Shown one piece after another: positions 23,901-34,880 of a stretch of 64,000 bases of DNA (positions are counted from its first letter, which is position 1; the number at the start of each line of letters is the position of its first letter). Origin of the DNA: Podocnemis expansa (lineage: Eukaryota > Chordata > Testudines > Podocnemididae). Below the pieces are notes generated by a model. It was not told the origin of the DNA. It searched no databases and was given only the letters and a program-made list of their open reading frames with translations. Both the position numbers and the translations under genes were made by a program. The DNA lies in NCBI GenBank assembly GCA_007922195.1, contig ML682007.1:20140998-20204997 (forward strand). Direction: 5' to 3'.

Positions 23901-26899
23901 TTCACTTCTCTGTGTATTAAACTGTTGTATTGTTATATTTGCAGAAAAAATGTGAGTATGACCCAAAGAATGAGCCAATCCCATGCCCCACGGTTTACAC
24001 ACCTGTCTGTGCCACCAATGGCAGAACTTACAGAAACTATTGTTACTTTGGCAGAGCTATGAGGTGAGTCCTGAAATAAACTACTTGTGCAGAGTAATAG
24101 AAAACACACTTAAATCCAAGCTATCCAGTTTTTCCAGAAGGGTTTTCCTCACAGAGGAGCAACACCTCTTGTTTTTGGTTTACTCAGCTCCTTCTAGGGT
24201 TGTTTGTTTTACTTACTTTGCAATTGCTTTTACAATGAAAAGGTGTTCCAACACAAAGACAAATTGATTCAGATTCATTGCAATGATAGGTTTCGGTGTA
24301 ATCACTGGGGTTTCTTCAAACAGTTTCATATCAGAAATGATTGGAGGGATGGGAAAGAGGAAGAGGAATCCATAAAAACCAGGTGCTCTTTTAACAAGTG
24401 AAGATTTTGCCGAGTATAAGGAATCAGTGCAACACGTCAATGTATTACTGAAAGCTAACAGCAGAACAGATTAACCTTGCTTAGGAATAACGAAGGCAAA
24501 CTTCCTATGATCCAGAGTTTTCCCCTTCCCTCATCAGGTTCAGACTCTGACCTTAGTTGCACCAGTGTATGTGGCACTATATGAGTAAAAAGTACTCACA
24601 ATTAATTATGTAAATTCACAGTGTGTCTGTTTACTTCACTGGAGTGCCTCTGTACTCACATTGATATAGACTGGTCAAAATCTGGCCAGTTGCTTTCTTA
24701 AAATATACAGCTGGAAGTCATCTAGCTGAAAAGCAATTTATTAGTGACCACAGTGGGGAAGCCCAGATACTGAAATTAATTGCCTTGTGGCTTTAAAAGA
24801 GTTCAACCAATAGAACAAAAGAGCTCATATGAAAATATTAAATGTTAACATTTTCTTCTTCTTAGCTCAGGATGGAAATATATTTATACTGGGAAGGGAC
24901 AAACATAACTGAATACCATAAGACAGGGATAGATCTGGTTGGAAGATGATTTTTCCCCCCCTCCAAAATGAAAACAATGTTTTTGTCAAGAATTTACTTA
25001 GAATTTTTGGGAGGTGCTCAAAAAAACCTGATAACCTTTTCTGTTGAAAAATGTGTATTGACAGAAAGGTTACTGTCCAGGTCTAGAGTGAGACTGTTCC
25101 CACTGTTTCTTTAAAACTGAAGAAAGACAGATAGGAAGGGTGAAGGTGGTTCTAGGCGGATGCTCTACAGTGAACAGGGCACTGTGATTTCAGGAATAAT
25201 TATGTTTTTCTAGTCTCATAACATGCCTTATTCAATGGTAGAAGATATCAGCTCTTTCTCCAATTCTTCAGCAAACAATAAGTAGTGCTCTAACCCTCCA
25301 TAAAACCTGAATCAAACTTTTTGAAGATCAGAGTAATAGCTGGTAGGAAATTTTTACGTGCCTTTTGGTACTTCTTCCACAGGGAAGAAAAGGATATATT
25401 TTCATTGAAAAATGTGGGGTTTTCAATGAATATCTACAAATCTGTAACATGTTTTTCTATGAAAAGGGGAAAAAAGTTGTTTTTATGGGAAAATGTTTTC
25501 CCATAAAAACTTACAATTAGTTTAATAGAAAAGTTTGTTTTTCTTCACAATTATTTTTTGTTTTTACTATCTCTGCCCTTCCTAATCTACTGGAAAGTGA
25601 AAATGGAGCATGATAGAGGCTGATCTTGTTCAGCTTCTCTAGAAGCTGGAGATGGCCTCTTCTCATGGGATTTCCATTACGTCTACACTGGCAAGTTAGT
25701 CTGGACTAAGGAGGCTTAGTCCAGAATAATAGCCCATGGCCCCACTAGGCTTTCCCGAATTAGAGCTAAGAAATTTCTTAGTTCAAACTAAAGAATGCTT
25801 AGTTCAACCTTCTTAGTACTGGGGGTTAGTCCAGACTTAGGTGCTTAGTTCAAACATTAGTTCAAACTAGGCACGATATGGCCAAAGACTAACACTTAGC
25901 TCAAACTTAAGAAGTTTGAACTAAGCCAGTTAGTTCGAACTAATCACGCATTCTAGTTCAAATTAAGCTTGAACTAGAATATGTGATTAGTTTGAATTTA
26001 TAAGCATGAGGTTAGTTTGAACTAACCTCAAACTTCTTAGTTTGGACCAACAAGTCCAAACTAACTTTTTCTTATGTAGACATAGTCTTCAAGTCCATTA
26101 GTGCAGCCCAAAGAGGTTTGGATAGTTCATGACTTATTATCGCTCAGCAGACTAAGTTTCTGTATCCTGAATTCTGCATCGGCAAGGTTGGTTTCTTAAA
26201 ATGGAGCCAGTGCAGTATCGCAAGGAAAGCGAATTGTAACTTTTCAATAGTTTTTGAGTAAATTTTATTTACAATTTGTGTTTTAAAGAGTAAAACTGGA
26301 GGCAGTCAATATGCTTAAAATTGAGCCCTTGTAAGGTACCAGTTCACCAATTCCTACAGTAATAGTTTCACCCAAACAGCAAAGTATGTCTAGTCTAGTG
26401 TTAACTGTAGTACCTTGACCTATTACAGTACAGCAATGTTTTCTTAGAAAGAACCAGTATTAAGCAGGTTGGAAGCCTCTACTGTTACCCTCTAAAAATG
26501 CAAATTTTTAGTAATAGTAATTATTATTATTATTTTAGCTTCACCATATGCTTGAAGCTGTACAATGTATAAACACAGACAGTCCATGGCGTAGCCATGC
26601 TGAGATGATTGTTTTGGGAAAGAGTGTGTTTTTGAAGCAGTGTAACTTCTTCCAGCCACACCGTCACAACTCTCCTTGATGTCAGTCTGCATATACGAGG
26701 GCAGAACCTGATCTATCCCATATGAATTAATACTCTTACATGCATGGTCAGTGGGAAATGTTAGAGAAGGTTTTTGGCTATGCCATTAAAATCTTTTTGC
26801 TATTTTCATCTTTACCTCTTTGTGTCTCTTTTTAGGGAAGCATGCGGAAAACTTGGCTTAAAACAACCTGGATCATGCCGCAATAAAAAGAAGGCATAA
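20919..26899 (+). CDS. Kazal-type inhibitor gene B (SPINK-like) with displaced fifth cysteine
   Basis: Complete four-exon gene, 86 codons: 20919-20973 (signal MKIIGVIVFLILAVFCYS), 21828-21850 (23 bp), 23945-24063 (119 bp) and 26836-26899 with TAA. All junctions are GT..AG with phases 1, 0 and 2, and the frame is open throughout. The mature part starts near DVASHDGK. The core reads CPTVYTPVCATNGRTYRNYC, then YFGRAMREACGK, ending QPGSCRNKKKA. Spacing is C1-x10-C2-x7-C3-x10-C4-x9-C5-x10-C6. Classical Kazal domains have C4-x2-C5; here C5 sits seven residues later while the C4-C6 distance stays about 20. P1 would be Thr, atypical for a trypsin inhibitor. The tail is strongly basic. Function as a protease inhibitor is inferred from the fold; a different role, for example binding or antimicrobial, is possible. 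It runs opposite to genes A and C. Intron 2 holds a MITE and a perfect inverted repeat; intron 3 holds a MITE. Confidence 0.93.
22445..22560 (+). repeat. MIR-like ancient SINE fragment
   Basis: The run cacagagaagtgaagtgatt, then gcaggcatacaactgg and gggactagaacc, follows the core of amniote MIR elements. It lies in intron 2 of Kazal gene B. A 60-bp piece of it is duplicated in inverse orientation at 23862-23921. Confidence 0.7.
22450..22509 (+). repeat. Perfect 60-bp inverted repeat, left arm
   Basis: This arm (starting tttaatacacag, ending ggggtagaagtgg) is the exact reverse complement of 23862-23921. I compared all 60 bases and found no mismatch. Both arms lie in intron 2 of Kazal gene B. 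Confidence 0.97.
22831..23237. mobile_element. Palindromic MITE, ttaagtcgactt type, copy 2
   Basis: Termini ggcatgtctacattggagac and ctccagtgtaaacatacc are inverted. The interior holds gttaagttgacct, aagtcaacctt and similar words. Sits in intron 2 of Kazal gene B, between the arms of the 60-bp inverted repeat. Confidence 0.8.
23773..23820 (-). mobile_element. CR1 3' tail
   Basis: The string tagaatagaatagaatag followed by actcataggattggaaggga is the reverse complement of the CR1 3' terminus with its short microsatellite. In intron 2 of Kazal gene B. Confidence 0.8.
23862..23921 (-). repeat. Perfect 60-bp inverted repeat, right arm
   Basis: Exact reverse complement of 22450-22509. It ends 23 bases before exon 3 of gene B (23945), so it reaches into the likely branch-point region and leaves only a short tract before the acceptor. 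Confidence 0.97.
25680..26086. mobile_element. Palindromic MITE, agttcgaactaa type, copy 2
   Basis: Left end cgtctacactggcaagttag and right end cttatgtagacatag are decayed inverted termini. The interior is strings of ttagttcaaact and tagtttgaactaa. In intron 3 of Kazal gene B. No clear flank duplication. Confidence 0.75.
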
Positions 26900-27233
26900 A
26901 AGTGCATTTCTTGCTCTGAATTTTCCTAAGAACATCTCTGTGTAGAGACATATTCTCCATTTGTTCTTTTATGGTTACAGATGGCATCACTATCTCTCAA
27001 TTTCTTTGTCCAGTAAATTCCATAAAATTATCTGTTTTTCTTTTTCTTTTAAAGGGGGAGATATGGCCTCCCATGAAGCCCTTTCTGTGTGTTCTGAAGG
27101 AGCATTAAATTGAAGTCAGAGTCCTACTAAAAGCTTGATTTTTGACTGTTCCTTCTCCAAAAAGGAATCTGATCTTGAAATATTGCATGTAGCTCACATC
27201 CTGGGGTGGAATTCTCCTTGTAATTTTGGTTAA

Positions 27234-27239
27234 AATAAA
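27234..27239 (+). terminator. Likely polyadenylation signal of Kazal gene B
   Basis: aataaa occurs about 335 bp after the stop codon at 26899 and is followed by an A-rich run. A second aataaa lies near 27392. Motif evidence only. Confidence 0.5.
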
Positions 27240-28267
27240 AAAAAAAAGATTAATTAAAATTAAAATATTTTGAAAACTGGATTGTTATTTGCTTTTTGAA
27301 AATGTTCCTAACTTTAATTTGATTCATGATAGCCCCAGAGTGGCTTGGCCTGGAAACTCTGCCTTTGTTTTGTTAATTAGTTCTGCTGAAGCAATAAACA
27401 TTTCAATATTTTAAAATGATTAGAGGAGATAGTGGGAGAATTTAAAAAAATATATATATCAGTGATGTTGTGACCCAGGCCTCCTGGGATAATCTTCTGA
27501 ATGTGCCAAAATCAGGGCAAGCTGCAAAATCAGGGGCCAAACCCCCAAACCACTGATGGGTGGTACTTAGACCAGTCTCCCAGTCATCAACAAAACATGA
27601 TTCTGATTCCCCATTCTGGTCATCACCAAGCATAACAAAATAGGAACAGCCCCCTTCATTGCACATCAGCACCTCTGATTCTTACCTAGCCACTGAGTCT
27701 CTTAAAGAAATAGGTTCTCCTGACCCCAAAGGGCCAGCCACATCACCCAGAACAATATAGGCTTGTATCTTACCCAAAATACCACGCTGCCAGACAATCT
27801 GTCACTAACTACAACTAAAGGTTTAATATAAAAAGAAAACAAAATATGAGAGATGTTAAAGAGTCAAGTGAATCACATACATACAAATTATTTAGAGTCC
27901 ACAGAAAGCAAGTCCTTGAAGAATATGTAGTTCGCAAGTTAGTCCAACTCCTCTGATATACATCCAGCACCTGGGTGGGTCTCAGTTCTTTGTTCAGTGC
28001 AGCAGAATAATTCCAGAGGATGATGTTGGTTGCAGACAAGCTAAAGACTGAAGACAAAGTGGAAATGGGGCCACTGCCTTTTATTACGTTTGGCTTTTCC
28101 ATGCTCTCAGAGTCCTTGTCAAATCAAAATGGAGTTGAGTCACATGGTCAGTGTGGGTGACTTGTCAAACAGGTTTCTTCCTAGCCCCACTGTACCTTGG
28201 AGTTCCCTTGATGGGCCATCAAGAGGACAAGGGTTTTGCAGACAGGCTGGGATTGCCTGAGAATAAA

Positions 28268-28385
28268 ATAACTCAGAATAGAATCAAAGGGCTGGGAGAG
28301 ACTTCATGAGATCATCTAATCCAACCCCCGGAATTTGAACCCAGGACTTTCTGCATGTAAAGCAAATGTGCTAGTCACTACAGTA
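28268..28385 (-). mobile_element. tRNA-derived SINE with CR1-like tail
   Basis: On the minus strand it reads tagtgactagcac, then ctgggttcaaattccggg (a good Pol III B box), then ggttggattagatgatctca and the CR1-type end agccctttgattctatt. The tRNA-head plus CR1-tail layout is the one known for turtle Pol III SINEs. Confidence 0.75.
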
Positions 28386-29090
28386 TTTGCTTAGAACACA
28401 CATAAAAACACATAGATTCCTAATTTCTAATACAGATATGATACCTACATATAAACCATATAATAATTCCTAGCAGATTACAGCCTTTCTATTGATACCA
28501 AACATGGCATATCACATATAAATTATTGCAAATATGAAATATTAATATGAAAAATAATCAAACAGTCCCCTAGACCCAGACAGCATCAAAGGTGTCATTC
28601 TGCATGTGATCTTACACCCACGGAACTCCATGGAGTTGTTTTTACACATAAAGAGCCAGGTGCTCTCCAGTTCCAAGTTATTCTTGGCAATAAGCTAGGG
28701 TGGTAAGGGAGCCATATAGAGTTTCTTGATTATGATGCTACACTACCCTGGAAGAAGTTAGAGCATATACAGAACTAGTCTTATTTGTAATATATGGCTG
28801 CTTTTTGACCTTATATCAGCCATGACTTGCCATAGTTGCTACCTTAACAACAATGCCTCACTTATTAACACTTTTCAATAATAAGTCTGAAAAGGGCTGG
28901 AATGTGAATCCTTGCATTTAAAAATGAGTGTGTCAGCTGCTAGAAGGTTACTTTTCCCATTGGTACCTTTTCTTTGCCTCATTCTCCATTGCCCTGTATC
29001 TTATATGCATACATCCCAATTCAAAGTAGGTGGAAACCACAACCAAGTCAACAATGCAGCTTCTTCGTCCTATTTTGTATTGGCCTATGT

Positions 29091-29268
29091 TTGTGGTTCT
29101 CAACCTTTTGTTGATTGCAACATACTTGGCAGCATATTGTGACTCAACAGGACACACTAGCCCACTCCATCCAGGCCAAATCCAGCTATGTCCTTAGCTC
29201 TCCACAGCACACTTACTGCTGTGTGGTGACACAGTGATGTGTCCCAACACAGAAGTTGAGAACCGCTG
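29091..29268. mobile_element. hAT-type MITE
   Basis: Ends tgtggttctcaacctttt and aagttgagaaccgctg are inverted. Flanks gcctatgt (29083-29090) and gccttagt (29269-29276) agree at 6 of 8 positions. Confidence 0.75.
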
Positions 29269-29824
29269 GCCTTAGTGACTCCCCAAAATGCAAAGAATTG
29301 AAACCAAAACCTCCTTGTCTCCCTGCTCACAGATCATTGCAAAGGCTTCATCACTGGGGTAGGAAATACCTTACGATGAGTTTCAAAAAGCCTCATTTTG
29401 TTCTGTCTCAAGCACTTTAATGTCAGAGAAATTCCTGAGTCCTGCACCTGCTCGTGCATACCCACATATCCTAAGAAACCAATAAATACTCCAAATGATA
29501 GCTGGCCACATATTGGGGAAATAAATGCTTCATGGTAGTTCAACTCTAAGAGTATTTTTATTACTCAATTAGTCATAGACTTCTACTTTTGCATGACTAT
29601 GCTACCAAGCATTCACTTGTTTCTGTACGTCTTACTATAAGTACCACAAAGAGGCTGGTAGACCATGGGACAGTTAGTGACATCTACAGGTGATCTTCAG
29701 CCTACCGCCCAGAGAACATTACAGCAGTTAAGATTATTTTCACCACCTGTTTCTTTTATGGCTCCACAGTTCAAGGAAGTGGCAAAATGCTTCCCATTCT
29801 GGTCCAGTTTCATACACTCAGATT

Positions 29825-29866
29825 TAGAATAGAATCATAGGATTGGAAGGGACCTCATTCAGGATT
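29825..29866 (-). mobile_element. CR1 3' tail fragment
   Basis: tagaatagaatcataggatt followed by ggaagggacctcatt is the reverse complement of the CR1 3' terminus. Confidence 0.75.
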
Positions 29867-31053
29867 GTCTTGGTTATCTCTCTGTATATGATAAGAAGGA
29901 AGCAAGTATCCTCCTACTCTAGACAACTCACCTGCTAATGGTGATAGAGAACAAGAGTTTGGATATTGTCAAGGGTGGGAAAGAGGGGATGACTAACACC
30001 TTTCATGTAACATGCAATATCTAATATGGCATAATCCTATTGGCACAAAATAGCCAGGAAAGACAACACAATGCATGGGACTGGGCCTGACATGCATAGT
30101 ATTGAAGAAAAGCTCTAGAAGCGTTTGTGAGAGATGAAGAGAAAAAATAGAGACAAACAGTTCCAATCACCCTTCTCTGTTGCTCTCTGTGAACCAAATT
30201 CTCAGCTAAGGCAATCCAGTATAGCTCCAGGGCTTTAATGACATTAGGATTGTTTACTGAAGCTAATGATCTGGCTTGTATCTTGCACAGTCCAAGCACA
30301 GATTGCACTGATCACATGGATAGCTGGACCACAGACATTTACTCCCTCTGTTGGCACTGGGGTAGTTTTCCTGATTGATTGATTGATTCATTCCAGCTTC
30401 TCTTATTGGTTTTAGTGTTTCTTATACATAGAGATCTCATGCAAAGTGTGGCACAAATAATGCCAAAGTGAATTCTTGTTATACTTGTAGAAGAAGACAC
30501 TAGCAGGGTCGTATTCAGGGGGACAAAGCAATAAACCCCATTTATTGTAAATGTAAGAGTAGCAAAAAGAAGTCTCTCTCACACACTCACACACACACGT
30601 GCACACAAGAAACTTTTGCAAGGTGGTGTCATATAATTACCAGTCCTTTTCTGTGTTGCTTGAGCCAGCCTAGTGGCCAACTAGAGTGGGTACAAGGAGG
30701 GACGCAGGCCTATCAGTCATGAGTCCGATGCTCCAAGATGATGACTGCAGAACAAGCCCCAAAGTTTCTATGGTCTTACCCCAACTTTTATACTGTCTAG
30801 CTCTCATGTAAATCTGTGGGTCTTGCTGTGTCATGTTGCCTTAGCACTCCTGTGTGATGACTGATCACCAGTCACTTGCAGAAATGACTTGCATCTTGTC
30901 TTGATTATACTTTCTTTTCTTTTTGGAGTGGATCCTCCTCCTTGCTGTTTTCAGGGATTTGCCTGACTTTTTCAGCCATTAAGATAGTTCTTTGATTTCA
31001 TCAGGACAGGCTGGTGTCAGAGACTGATCCCATCACACCCCCCCCCCTTCATT

Positions 31054-31421
31054 CAGGGCTGGCTCAGGGGGTTGCTTTTGTGTCCCTCGGTGGGGGGGCT
31101 GCGAAACCCAGCCACTTCATTGGGTGGGCTCACCCCACCCACGGGGCAGGGAACAACTGATGTGGGATGACGTAGGCCAGCCCAGAGCCCAGGTTCTGCT
31201 CTCGCAACCCTCCCCTAGGCTGGCTGTTTCACCCTACGGGCATGGAGGGCCAGCTCAGAGACGGGGTGAGAGAGTGGAGTCTGCCCCATGGGCTGACCTG
31301 CTCTGGCTCAGGGGAGGGGTAGGAGTGAGGGGTCCAGCTTCTGGACCGGCCTTCTGCGCCACCCCAAAGCTGCGGTACCCCAAGCCAGTATCACAATGAC
31401 TCATGGCTAGAGACAGCCCTG
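31054..31421. mobile_element. GC-rich hAT-type MITE
   Basis: Begins cagggctggctcaggggg and ends agacagccctg; only about 8 terminal bases match as inverted repeats. Flanks ccttcatt (31046-31053) and ccctcatt (31422-31429) form an 8-bp duplication with one mismatch. Explains a 91-codon open frame here as non-genic. Confidence 0.7.
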
Positions 31422-32621
31422 CCCTCATTCACATATCTTGTTCACATAACTAAATGAAATCACACATTATAGACCTAATCCAAGTTTCATCAAAAGTAAA
31501 AATTGGAGTACGTTATTCAAGTTGGAGCTACAAATTCATAATATGGAATCTTGTCAGACTTCGGTTATAATATCTCTTTAAAAGAGTTACGTCAGTTATG
31601 CTAAAGAACAGATACCCAAAACTGGCTAACAGAATATAAAAATGAATTCAGTTCATTTTCTCTATCTGTGCCCCTACATTCTGAGCAGGGAAATGTGATA
31701 GATGGGTAGGCGTAATAACTGGACTAATCTTATGCTGACTGGTAACCCTAGGAACAAACACACAGACATGGATGATGCAATGAGGGGCAGCACCAGAGAA
31801 ATTAAATTTAAAAACATTTTCAAAAAATGGAAAGAAGTCACCAGTCCTAGCAAACAACAGGGAATGAACATTTCTGCTCCAGCAGGCTGAGCGGAGAGCT
31901 GTAACTCATGCTGGTAAATAATGGCCAATCTGTTTCTTGTTGGACAGAAAACATTTATCAGGATTTCCTATTCCACTAGAAGCTTTTTGTTCAATTGGTT
32001 GTGAGGACACACTCAAACTCATGTAAAACAGCATACTAGTAGTTCTGTTGACTTCACTGAAATTGCACTGATTTATGCCAGCTGTGGATCTAGATCTTAA
32101 CACTTGACCTCAAAAGTCCTCAGTAACACTTAGAGTTAGATCAGTTATCCTTGGAATTAGCCATTTATTGAGCTTATTTCAAAACTAATTTCTAAGGCTG
32201 CTCATGATGCTGAACTCCCCCTTAAAGAATCTGAAACCAGATGAAGGAGTCTGTATATTTATGTCCTCCACAATGTGCAATATTATAGATTGTGGTTGAG
32301 TATGATTCAAAATAAGTGAATACCCTCAATTCTCAGCTTGACTTCTTTTATGCACTCATAACCAGATAAGTTACTTGTAAGCCACAGGAAATTCAGAAAC
32401 AAAACAAAACAATAAAATTCCCCACCAACCCTCCCCCCAAACCATAGATGACAGTAAATATTATACTGAGCTACCACTTTCATCTATTACTAGAACTGCA
32501 AGATCTAACCATATTATTAGCTGTATACAGCCTCGCTGTAGTTCACATTTTCTAAAATGCAGGCTGTTGCCTTAAGGGAACCTGGAAGCTTGGAGAAGCT
32601 AAAACATACCCCAAGAAACAT

Positions 32622-32884
32622 CAAGGAGTTGTGTGGCACTCCATGGTTTGAGCCTGTAAACTGCTCTGATTTGCTGTTACTTTATGACCTGATCCTATGT
32701 TTTACACCCCCTTGCATTTAGTTTCATTCCTTTCTGTAAGTTCACCCATCTTCGAAGCATCTGAGGAAGTGGGATCTTCTCCCACGAAAGCTCATGCAAA
32801 AAATAAATCTGTTAGTCTTAAAGTGCCACACAACTCCTTGTTTTTTCACTAGACTAGACTAACACGGCTATCCCTTTTGAAATT
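32622..32884. mobile_element. Twin-tailed PLE insertion with 12-bp target duplication
   Basis: Flanked on both sides by cccaagaaacat (32610-32621 and 32885-32896). It starts with a minus-strand PLE tail stub, caaggagttgtgtggcact, and ends with a plus-strand PLE tail (from about 32745) containing aagcatctgaggaagtggga, ctcatgcaaaaaataaatct and agtgccacacaactccttg. The two tails are inverted relative to each other around a central segment of about 105 bp. Confidence 0.85.
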
Positions 32885-32924
32885 CCCAAGAAACATGCCT
32901 CCAAACAAAGAAACTGATACAATA

Positions 32925-33027
32925 AATCCATTTGCAAGCAGCTGATGAAATGGGAGCTCTCCCATCAAAGATCATGCAATACATTTGTTAGTCTTTAAAA
33001 GTGCCACCAGACTCCTTGTTTGTTTTG
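32925..33027 (+). mobile_element. Short PLE tail insertion with 11-bp target duplication
   Basis: Flanks ctgatacaata at 32914-32924 and 33028-33038 are identical. The body carries ctgatgaaatggga, gatcatgcaatac and gtgccaccagactccttg. A 5'-truncated copy only 30 bp from the previous PLE. Confidence 0.85.
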
Positions 33028-34880
33028 CTGATACAATATGAGAAAGCATAATTTAACAAAACCCATCTGGCAAGCTTCCTTACTTACCCCTTGAGCCCTG
33101 TAGCATCATCTTGAAACAACACCAAAAAGGGACATATTCTTTGTGCACCAGTCATTTAGAAGCAGATTAAAGAGAATTTGGTCATATTCTCAGTTTACAG
33201 ATACATAACTGCAATACTCCATGTGATATGCAGAGCTCGTTGTCTTGCTGATACTCTTTCCTGCCAACTTCCAAACTTCCTGAGTAATTCTAAAACTCCT
33301 GGGCATCAATTAACGCCACCCTTCACAACAAAATGGAGAGGGTAATAGGTGCTGACCCATCAATCAGCAGAGAGAACTCCCTCCAGTAAAATGTACTAAT
33401 GTGCCCTCCTCCTTCTTCTTGTCTGGGGCCTTGAAGAGTTAATTGAGGCTTCTGGGTGACAGGGAATTACACTGTCAGGTGCCTTCTCATCTCAACAAAG
33501 GGAAGCAAAACTTCCCTTAGAAGGAGAATGTCATCCTAGTGAAGCGTACAAAGGCACCTGTTATTTTCATGGTGGAGATAGTTGTCAGATGTTTGTTGAA
33601 CATCTGTTAGTGATCTGCTCAGCAGGTGCTGTCTGAAAACCCCCCACCCACAAAGCCCAGTTATTTGTCCTTCTCCTTAACTATGAAACCACCCCATCAG
33701 TCATTCTGCTGCAATCTGCAGTGTACTATATCATAAAGCCCAATTACCGCAATCTGGATTTTTAAATGAGGTCTTTCGTGTATTGTCTGTTCATCTGTCT
33801 TCCAAGTGCATTAAGGGGAATAAGGTCAGACAGATAAATCTCTTCCTCATTATCCATTTTGTTGCAGTTTCTGCTAGTGCTATGTTCCAAACTAAATTGA
33901 CTGTCCCCCATTCAAAATCTGCTTTCTAGTAACAGCCAAAAAAATCTGCTAAACAATCTCAGTTTTTGTGACCATTTCTCCTAGTGAACCTGTTTTCTGG
34001 AATATTTGCAGAAAGCAAATGAAAAAGGGGCACAAACAAAGCCAAACAAAACTCTTGAACAATTCAAAAGAGCAGATGCCATAGGAATGGTCTGAAGTAT
34101 AAGAGCAGACCAGAAGATTTTTCAGGGCTGAAAATGAGCTGTATGAAGCCTGCTTATCAGAAGATGTGAAAAAGAGCTGCCATTGATCAGACTTAAATGT
34201 AGATTGTTTGACAATGCCACTGATTTTACAGTCAGTGTCATAGCTCTTGCTTTTATTTTCTGCTTTCTAGCTTGTTTGCATATTAACATCTCATTTTACA
34301 TAAGAGATGATTGATAGTCTCTGATAAATGGGCCTATCTAGTGATTATTAGTGGTGTTTGTGGTGTTAAAATTCTAATCAATCATTTAATTTTGCACGCT
34401 AGTAGGCTCTGTAAGAAAGCCTACATTCGGTGTCTAGCTGCAGCATTCAGTCTGCAGAGAGCCACTGTAGAGTGAGATAGGTTTAGTATGCCTGTTTTAG
34501 GATGCAGCCTGCTTTGTCTTTCTCTGTTTTGAAGTTCTTGTGTGTTAGGGCTCTAAATTCTAAGAAATAAAGTAGTGTTACATTGCAAGCTTCCAGAAGG
34601 GGTATTTTATGTTTTTATATAACTTTTCTGTGTGTGTAGCACAAATCCAGCAATATTATCTCCTTGGTTCACTGGAATTACTGCGCTGTAATGATTTTCT
34701 ATACACTGGAAAGAACTCATGCACAACTACAGTCCTTTCCTCTTGGCAAGAAAAAATTGGACAAAAATATATCCTGTTTTTTTTTGTTTAATAAAGCAAA
34801 CTCAAAAGAGAGTGATGTGATCCAAAGTGACAACAGAAACATTGTCAGGATTTTCAGACTCAGATATAAAGAGGATTCAT

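Larger units (their letters stand above)
27261..34880. other. Intergenic between Kazal genes B and C
   Basis: No gene recognised. Supported content is repeats: a CR1-tailed SINE (28268-28385), hAT-type elements (29091-29268 and 31054-31421), a CR1 tail (29825-29866) and two PLE insertions (32622-32884 and 32925-33027). Short tandem runs include gatt repeats near 30374 and ca repeats near 30583. A cysteine-containing open block on the minus strand near 29750-29825 was considered and not accepted. Confidence 0.45.

Noticed and set aside
29750..29830. Minus-strand block with CMKLDQNGKHF and LNCGAIKET followed by gt
   Set aside because: Looks faintly Kazal or follistatin-like, but cysteine spacing does not fit and there is no good acceptor or neighbour exon.
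31124..31399. 91-codon open frame
   Set aside because: Lies inside a hAT-type element with 8-bp flank duplication.
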